This document shows positions 57,246 through 64,000 of a DNA stretch of 64,000 nt, piece after piece. This DNA is from Owenia fusiformis. Its lineage: Eukaryota > Annelida > Polychaeta > Sabellida > Oweniidae. Position numbers and translations under genes: made by a program. Location of the stretch: positions 32,232,166-32,296,165 of the forward strand of contig CAIIXF020000011.1 of NCBI GenBank assembly GCA_903813345.2, given 5' to 3'. The notes under the pieces were generated by a model. The model was given only the letters and a program-made list of their open reading frames with translations. It had not been told where the DNA came from and did not search any database. Position 1 is the stretch's first letter. Every line of letters starts with the position of its first letter.

Positions 57246-57462
57246 CATAGTTAAAGTCATCATCAGAATCTTCGGGAATTAAGTGATCTAAAACGAATTT
57301 TCCAAACGATACGGCGATATTGACACTTAGCCTCGTTTTGAGTCTAAAGTAGCAAAAATCCATAAACCATGGCATACGGCGCCGCATGTCATGGCTAAAA
57401 CACCGTATGCTATGGTTAAGTGAAAATTTGCCAAAAATATCATATTTTACCACTGATTTCAA
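57238..57462 (-). CDS. Hypothetical 74-codon ORF between two palindromes
   Basis: Open frame MKSVVKYDIFGKFSLNHSIR, ending LIPEDSDDDFNYGI. Codon composition looks coding-like (few rare runs, an acidic C-terminus), but no family is recognised. It lies exactly between palindromes P1 and P2 with its stop at the edge of P1, so it may be the cargo or a remnant gene of the palindrome-bearing element. Confidence 0.28.
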   Translation of the reverse strand: MKSVVKYDIFGKFSLNHSIRCFSHDMRRRMPWFMDFCYFRLKTRLSVNIAVSFGKFVLDHLIPEDSDDDFNYGI

Positions 57463-57519
57463 AAATACCGTTTTTATTTTGACATGTTATCCTATGGATA
57501 TCATGCTAACTATGGAATA

Positions 57520-57665
57520 ATATAGGAATATCCTATGGCTCTGAAAAAATATCACTTATATCCATGAGTGGATATTGATATCTTCGCGAGTGAGCGCAGC
57601 GAATGAGTGAAGATACTGATATCCATGAGTGGATATAAGTGATATTTTTGAAAAACTATAGGATT
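57520..57665. repeat. Palindrome P2
   Basis: AATATCACTTATATCCATGA is matched inverted by TCATGAGTGGATATAAGTGATATT-type sequence at 57625-57648. The loop carries GCGAGTGAGCGCAGCGAATGAG, related to the P1 loop. Confidence 0.8.
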
Positions 57666-58149
57666 GTCCGTTTCATCCCATTGGGAATTATTATCCAGCG
57701 AACATTGAATAGTCAGATAAATTGCAATGGAAATTCCATTTCGTCTGACATTTTGATTGCGATAATTCAACGAACGTCATATACGTGACGTAACAGAGTG
57801 GTTTGTATTTAATGCGAACGCCGTAAAAACAGGATCCCAAAAAATAAAAATATATAATAAATATATAATTCAATTCAATTCAATTCAATTTATTTCATAT
57901 TTCTTATATAATATACACTATAAAAACAAGCCGCTAGACACCCTAGTGGGTAGCTTATATGTTGCGGTCTAACAGAAATCATTTAAATGACATCTAGACT
58001 ACATATAAAAGAAAACACTTATATTATGTTACATGTAGGTATATAAAAATGGTATTAACAATTAATCTAAGGATGTACAATGTAAAAATGTTACAAAAAT
58101 CAGGTATCAGTATAAAATCAACAGTATAGTATGATATTGGTATTATACA

Positions 58150-58893
58150 TTATCGATAGATGAGTAGTTTTTTATATGAAGATTTGAAAATATTTAGAGT
58201 GGAGCATTTTTTAATATCATGTGGTAGAGCATTCCAAAGATTAGGACCTAGATAGCGAAGGGAAAGTTTAGAGCATTTAGGGATATGAAAATAATGCAAT
58301 TGTCTTGTGTAATGATGATGAATATTAATGTTGATATCAAACAAGTCTTGAAATAGATTTTTTGGAAGACTGGGGTGCTTATTAAAGATTTTGTACATGA
58401 ACTGACCAGTACAATATCTGTTGACATCAAAAATATTTAATATGTTAAGATCTTCAAATAAGGGAGCGGAGTGAGAAAGTCTATCCTTATTTAAAGCTAG
58501 CCTTAAGAATTGTTTCTGCAGTTTATGTAGACGATCATAAAATGATTTAAATGTGTTACCCCAGATTATGTTGCAATAATTTAATTGAGAGTGTATCAAT
58601 GAGTAGTTAATTGTTTTGAAACTGTCTATTTGAAGTAGATGTTTAATGTGATAAAGAGAACCAATGACGCGAGAAATCTTTGTTTCAATAGATTTTATGT
58701 GCTCTTTAAATTTCAAGTTTTTATCAATAATAATTCCAAGAAAGTCAATTTTATCCCAGAAATTTATGTTCTCATTGCGTATTTTGAGATTCAGATTTGT
58801 TTGATTTTTTTGGGGTCCAAATAGAATAGCATTGGTTTTGCCAATATTAAGTGAAAGTTTGTTTGCTTTTATCCAGTCATCTATTGAATTCAA
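58150..58893 (-). pseudogene. LINE reverse transcriptase thumb and C-terminal part
   Basis: It continues the enzyme after the frameshift: NSIDDWIKANKLSLNIGKTN, then DFLGIIIDKNLKFKEHI, LKTINYSLIHSQLNYCNIIW-like helices and the end block YLGPNLWNALPHDIKKC. Length and motif order are normal for a CR1/Jockey-type ORF2 end. The stop is at 58150. Confidence 0.88.
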
Positions 58894-59720
58894 GTTTGCA
58901 TTAGTTCATTTAAATCATAATCACTATCAAGAAGATTGGTGTCATCAGCAAACATAATAAATTTTAGATTAGGGTCAACAAAAGGCAGATCATTTATGTA
59001 AAGAATAAATAATAGTGGTCCAAGCACCGAGCCCTGCGGAACACCACAATTTAGAGATGATTGTTTAGATTCATAATTGTTAATGGTGACATATTGTTTG
59101 CGGTCTTTTAAATAACTTTCAAACCAGGACTTAGCTATTCCTCTGATGCCATAATATTCAAGTTTTTGTATCAAAATGTCATGATTAATAGTGTCAAAGG
59201 CCTTGGAAAAATCTAATGTTATGCCAATGCTCGTTTTCCCCAAATCAGTTGATTTTCGAATTTGTTCAATGAAATATAAAATAGCCATGTAGGTAGAGTT
59301 GAATTTCTGAAATCCAAATTGATAAGTAAAAATAATTTCAAAACGTTCTAAAAAACCAGTGAGTTTGGCGTGCATGAGCTTTTCTAACAATTTAGAAAAT
59401 ACCGATAAAACTGAAATTGGTCTATAGTTCGAAGGATTTGTAGTGACTCCTTTTTTAAATACAGGTGTTACTTTGGCCAATTTGAGGGCGTCTGGGAAAA
59501 TACCAGATTTAAAAGATAAGTTAAATATATACAAGAGCGGATCAATTAAAAACTGTCTTACAGACTTAATAAGTGATGGTAGAATCCCATCAGGTCCAGG
59601 CGAGGAAGATTTTAGAAGACATATTTCTAATTCAAGCTCAATTTTTGAGGTCTTTTTGAGATAAATAGATGATTGAACTTTTTGAGCTCTTGCTAGGTAT
59701 TCATAAACAATCGTTTTGCT
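58893..59720 (-). pseudogene. LINE reverse transcriptase, N-terminal part of frame
   Basis: Motifs in order: SSSPGPDGILPS (motif 0), LKLAKVTPVFKKG, NYRPISVLSVFSKLLEKL, IGITLDFSKAFDTINH (motif with catalytic Asp), NCGVPQGSVLGPLLFILYIN, and FADDTNLL (FADD catalytic box). This is a reverse transcriptase used for target-primed integration. A single-base frameshift near 58893 separates it from the C-terminal part, and no endonuclease domain remains. Confidence 0.9.
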
Positions 59721-59759
59721 GAATTAATAAAAAAAATTGAAAAAATCAAAACCATCGAA

Positions 59760-60110
59760 TATCACTTTTGAAACCATCGAATATCAATTTGAACCCATCG
59801 AATATCACCTTTCAAAAAGTGATATTCGATGGTTTCAAAAGTGATATTCGATGATTTGGGAATTGTTTGCTAAAATATATCTTCATCCACGTATCAATTA
59901 TATCTTCACGTGATATTCGATCTATATCCTTGTAACCATGGGATAAATAAGGGTTATGTACTGGGAGGTTTTGGATACGGGGTTTTTCCAGAGGGAGATA
60001 TGCATATCTACCTGAGGGACCGTAGGGACAGAAAGTAGATGTGCATATCTCACGAGGGATGAACCCAATATCCAAACCGACCGTACATAACTGCTTTATC
60101 CTATACCAAG
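59760..60110. repeat. Right arm of inner inverted repeat
   Basis: Inverted partner of 56430-57120. It contains ACCATCGAATATCAC several times in both orientations (AAAGTGATATTCGATGG) and GGAGGTTTTGGATACGGGG. Confidence 0.7.
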
Positions 60111-60454
60111 TAGAGTTTTCAGTAGTACAAGGTGTAAAAAAATAAACAAATCATTCATATGCAAAGTCATTTTATTGCATTTCCACTTTTTGGAAGCGGG
60201 AAGATACGCCCCGAAGCGGGAAGATATGCACCGAAGCGGGAGATATGACGGGAGATGTGGAGGTTCTTGATATGGAAACCTCAAAATCAGGATACGGGAT
60301 ATATCTTACCAACTTATCTCCCTAAAACCCTACTTGGCATAGGATAAATCAAGATAATTTCTACTCGCATCTAGTCTATTCCACATGTTTGGGAAAAGTG
60401 TACAGGAAAATCTCCATGTTCAATTGATGTATGATCAACCCTCATAGGGGTCAA

Positions 60455-61612
60455 TCCAGTTGTCCGAAACCCAGTTGTCCGAAATTCAATTCTCCGAAAC
60501 CCAGTTGTCTGAAACCAAGTTCTCCGAAAATTAGGGGATCTTATCAAAAAATACAATTTCTTAAAACGAATCTTGTCGCAACCTCTGCGAATCACGACAG
60601 CATAACATTTGAATCACGTTGACATCATTGCAAAATTAGGCTAAATATGCTAAGTCAAGACGTTAATTAGCCCACGAAAGTTCATGGGTAACTTGAGAAC
60701 TACAAAATACAACCAAATACTTTTCGAACGTACAATAGCAATATTTCTCACCCAACGTCTTCATAGTTTTAGGAACGTATTTTAAACGCATGATAGCCAA
60801 ATATATCAAGATACTATATCTGCCTAAATGAAGTTATCTAGTGTTGACAAAGTTTTGAAATATATTTTATCCAGATCCATCAGAAATTAACTTAGCCAAT
60901 ACATTTGTTCATAAGAATTCTTTAATTCTACCTCGTTCCCAATACGTCCTCAGACAGACAAGAAATTGAAGTCACACCCGTTTGTTTGCGTGGCATATTT
61001 ATACGTATACGCACTTTCTCTGATTATTGTCAAACAAATACATTTCAGGAGAAGAACATAAAAAACAAATGCCTGAAACGAATGCCGAAACATAAATCCC
61101 AAGTGATTAAGTTTAGAATGTTTTATTCTTTTACGATTTGATAAGAGACTGAGACTAAGAAATTAAATGCGACGAAATATTTTGACAACGTAATTTGTAT
61201 ACTGTTTTATTCTTAAAGTTCTATGCGATACCTTATTTTATCTGTTTCAAAATGTTTCATTTTATTTTGCCTATATAAAAGAGATTGAAGAAGATAAGAT
61301 AAACTGTTCCGTAATATATATTGTGTTTTAATAACCTTTTTTAGAATCACAATGTAAAATAAATCTCCCGTTCCTGCCATTCTGGTAACGCCATACAATG
61401 GATGCAATTCAAAGTGAGAGAGAGAGATCTATGAATATCAGAATGCGTCCATGCCATTAATTTGGCCAAATACATGGCATGAAACTGACGTAAGCTACGC
61501 CCCCCCCCCCTTTCTCTGGTAAATTATGACTTTATTTTTCGGAGTAATGGGTTTCGGACAACTGGGTTTCGGGGAATTGGGTTTCGGACAACTGGGTTTC
61601 GGACAACTGGGG
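60455..61612. mobile_element. TIR element with repeated CAGTTGTCCGAAACC ends
   Basis: Left end: CCAGTTGTCCGAAACCCAG and four more variants to 60535. Right end: its inverted repeats to 61612 (GGGTTTCGGACAACTGG). GTCAAT occurs on both outer sides (60449-60454, 61613-61618), a possible 6-bp target duplication. No transposase. Confidence 0.6.
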
Positions 61613-61989
61613 TGTCAATATATACGAATCGAATGTATTCTCGTGTGCATTACAATATCCCCATTGAAACATTTTTGGCCTGCAATGGACGTATAATGAA
61701 TTAGAATATGAGGCCGTGTTATCATTCTAATGTAAAGTCATGGTATTTACTGTAGTATTGGGTTGCAAGTTAATATCAGATTCAATGCAAATTAATCATC
61801 TAATATCAGATGCGCGATCAGTCCAATAATCTAATTTCAGGTCATCAGTTCGATATCTAGCACTTGTTCTAACGACACGGTATTACTAGACTATCATATT
61901 ATAAATACACACACATATAAAACAATCAAACTGGTACACGATAGAAGCACGACTGCTCTTTCAATTGAGTATAAATGTTGATAAACTTA

Positions 61990-62244
61990 CCCGGAAGCCA
62001 AGACATACACGTTTAGACGATGCTATTTTCAGTTCAGTGTAAGAGTAAATGCCCGGATATCGAGGCTTTTTCGTGTAAAGTTTTAACCAAGCATCTAAAA
62101 TCGGGTTATATTGCGTGTAGAATTTATCGATATCAGGGCCGCTACATGCCAGTGTAAAAAGGTTTGTACATTGTATGTACAGTGTATTGGTAAGGTCACA
62201 GCACTTAAAGTTTTTTGGCCATTTCATTGTTACCCGTAGTGGAT
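61990..62244 (-). CDS. Exon-like open frame with GTAAGT donor, unknown protein
   Basis: Minus strand. It starts at MKWPKNFKCCDLTNTLYIQC and continues YTQYNPILDAWLKLYTKKPR, ASSKRVCLGFR, then a GTAAGT donor. The aromatic- and lysine-rich sequence without low-complexity bias looks protein-coding, but the family is not recognised. It lies inside the 7.5-kb inverted-repeat structure and part of it has a degenerate match in the opposite arm near 55.75 kb. Downstream exons were not identified. Confidence 0.3.
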
Positions 62245-62879
62245 TAGCAACCCTAGTTCACTAAACCTGTGCAACTATAGGGTCATACTGCCACAGTTTG
62301 TAATATTTTTCCCAGTCACACGCCTCTTAACCCATCCTTGGCGTGCATGTGAATTGTTCTTCAGCTTTGGAATGGCCTCTGAGATGGCTGTTTGGAGCTC
62401 TTGAAAAGATTAAGGACCTACTCTCATCACACCCCGCACATTGGGGCGCCACCTTTTCACATCCTATTGAACACAACCCTGAACATTTCAATAGAGTTGA
62501 TCTCATATACCCTTGGAGGGATTTGACTTCTTGTATTTAATGACTGGTCAGTTGCTGCATTACGTCAGGATTGTAACGGTGTGGCAGCATGGCCCTATAG
62601 TCCTATGACAATCTTTAAATATTAACTTTCAACTGAACATTCAAATTCACAAAATATGCCGCCATTTTGAACAAATATGAGGCAAAATGATGAATTATGT
62701 ATTTGCGTCAGTCATACTATGAACGCCTATAATATCAATAAATTAAGAGATGTTCCTTAGATATTTTTTTTGTATGTCAGAATTTTACTCTAGTTTTCAA
62801 ATATGTGATCAGACGATAATACTGAAAATTAAAAAAGTTATTAAAGAAAAAGTGACCATTGAACAATTCTGTCCGGGCT

Positions 62880-63545
62880 ACTATATATTTTGTAATTAAA
62901 CACATTAACTGTCAATATTTTGTTAAAAAGTTGATAAACATTCAAAAAGTTGAAAGTAAATATCTAAGCACGTGTGCCAAAGGGAAAGGACCAAAAGTTG
63001 TAATGGAACTTAGCAAGAAAAAGCAAACTCTAAGTGCATACCAGTCAAGAAAAACAAACCCCATATATCCCAAAACCATGATCTAACGTGAAAAGAAACA
63101 ATGTCTAATACCCCCTTTCCACCACCATTCAAGAACCGATATCAAAATCCAAGACCAGAACACCAAGGGACATATCATTCATACTGAAGTCATTGCAATA
63201 CATGTAGAAGAAAAAAGTAGAAATTGATAGCCAATACTCATAACCTCAAAATTAGTTGTAGATGATGTGGGATAGATAAAATCCAGTCTCCAAGTCCATA
63301 GGCATTTCAAAGGGTCAATGTCCATTTACAAAAGCTGTAGCCATTATACCATAAAACATATAACATAACATAACATAACATATTGTTCTAATATAAAATG
63401 AGGAATGTGTGGTCTCACAATACTCCCAGTCAAAGAAAGGGTGTCCAAAATTGTTCATGATACACTATGTGGTCCTTTACACTCAATACAGTATTATATT
63501 CTGAATCAGCATTAAGTCTTGCAGCAAATATTCCCTATCAAGAAT
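62880..63545. repeat. Second, rearranged copy of the 49.7-kb segment
   Basis: TTTTGTTAAAAAGTTGATAA (62917) and TAAAATGAGGAATGTGTGGT (63393) flank ~430 bp that is homologous to 53.04-53.42 kb and ends in (ATAAC)n at 63357-63378. It runs up to the TIR element at 63549. Confidence 0.7.
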
Positions 63546-63548
63546 GTA

Positions 63549-64000
63549 CAGGGTGGTCAAAAAAAATGGAAACCCTATTACTATTTTCCTCATATCTTTG
63601 TCATTTTAAAAAATAACTCCCTGATATTTTACACTTCTGTACATTATTCAATTTGCTACCAGCCTACCTTATTTCATGACCCTCAGATTGATAGTCACAA
63701 TGTTACAGTACTTTAAAGAACATGCCCAGTGGCCACTATTGCCTTGTGGGGAAACCTGTACTCATCGTCTAAAATGTCCCTACCTGTGGGGATATGGCAG
63801 AGATAGAGTATATGAGAATGACCTCAGGACAATTGCGAACCTCAAAAGTGAGATCATCTGTTTCATTCAGGCCATACCTGCTGAGGAATGCATTTGGCTC
63901 ATTGACAATTGTGCTGTTTTGCCTACAGCGCGATAATGGTCAAATCTGAAGCATGTTATTCAAAGTGCTGTAAAATTGTGACTATCAGTCTGATGGTCAT
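63549..64000 (+). mobile_element. Mariner-like element remnant, cut by window edge
   Basis: It begins CAGGGTGGTCAAAAAAAATG after TA. 63680-63727 (ATGACCCTCAGATTGATAG, TCACAATGTTACAGTACTTT) is inverted at 63952-64000, so the long inverted ends flank the transposase scrap at 63739-63936. Confidence 0.65.
63739..63936 (+). pseudogene. Tc/mariner-like transposase C-terminal fragment
   Basis: It reads CPYLWGYGRDRVYENDLRTI, then ANLKSEIICFIQAIPAEEC and a stop after LPTAR. This is the '(F)LWGYlKdrVY...p.ti.eLk..I...i..Ip.e' segment that ends DD(E/D) transposases of this group. The catalytic Asp residues lie upstream and are deleted. Confidence 0.6.

Larger units (their letters stand above)
57867..59720 (-). 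mobile_element. 5'-truncated non-LTR retrotransposon (CR1/Jockey-like)
   Basis: Minus strand. The 5' end is at ~59720, where the reading frame begins directly after a stop. ORF2 reverse transcriptase runs to 58150, followed by a 3' UTR and a (TTGAA)n tail at 57868-57890. It is inserted between the arms of the inner inverted repeat. Confidence 0.85.
55349..62884. mobile_element. ~7.5-kb structure bounded by inverted repeats (~290 bp)
   Basis: ATAGTAGCCCGGACAGAATT at 55348 is inverted at 62884. Arms run to about 55640 and from about 62600 with high similarity, and shorter matches continue inward (ACACTGGCATGTAGCG at 55748 versus the reverse near 62148). No target duplication is recognised. It may be one large TIR element later invaded by others, or an inverted duplication. 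Confidence 0.65.

Noticed and set aside
62343-62540. 65-codon ORF MHVNCSSALEWPLRW…
   Set aside because: It lies near the inner edge of the right inverted repeat, with no splice signals or family; not enough support.
55349-62884. Polinton/Maverick identity for the 7.5-kb structure
   Set aside because: Inverted ends of a few hundred bp fit, but no integrase, polymerase B or capsid motifs were seen and no 6-bp target duplication is visible.

Overview
The window is AT-rich eukaryotic DNA: short exons with GT/AG introns, many terminal-inverted-repeat (TIR) elements, LINE relics and tRNA-derived repeats. Gene content (an anoctamin, a secreted carboxylesterase, a secreted NTF2-like protein), kilobase introns and the repeat load suggest a non-vertebrate animal, probably marine (hemichordate, echinoderm, lancelet or mollusc). 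The sequence alone does not settle the phylum. No bacterial operons, CRISPR arrays or complete viruses are seen.

Layout. 1-16.3 kb: mostly intergenic. It holds an uncertain minus-strand gene built of repeated small exons (3.2-4.4 kb and 12.9 kb), a 0.77-kb foldback, and a 5,143-bp tandem duplication (8,881-14,023) whose first copy has lost 3,128 bp. 16.35-47.99 kb, plus strand: the N-terminal two thirds of an anoctamin (TMEM16) gene. There are 13 confident coding exons plus three candidate optional ones; the 3' part lies beyond the window. 26.7-36.67 kb, minus strand: a complete 11-exon carboxylesterase gene (589 aa, all phases consistent) lying inside anoctamin intron 5. One of its introns carries a 4.85-kb palindrome with old LINE pieces in its loop. 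49.95-50.90 kb, minus strand: three exons of a small secreted NTF2/SnoaL-like protein, last exon not found. 48.7-64 kb: old segmental duplications and several nested TIR elements, including a ~7.5-kb structure (55,349-62,884) that contains palindromes, a 5'-truncated LINE and an exon-like coding stretch. The right edge carries a mariner-like transposase relic.

How the parts relate. The carboxylesterase and the NTF2-like gene are antisense to the anoctamin transcript. The carboxylesterase has signal peptide, Ser-Glu-His triad and a KTEL C-terminus, so it is probably an ER-lumen or secretory enzyme. The anoctamin should be a polytopic membrane protein (scramblase or ion channel family), but its calcium-site helices are not in the window. 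Most striking are tandem duplications of two different 3' splice sites in the anoctamin gene (15 extra 35-bp copies before exon 6, two extra 54-bp copies before the 46.68-kb exon), and a TTAA-type mini-transposon that supplies part of a carboxylesterase 5' splice site.
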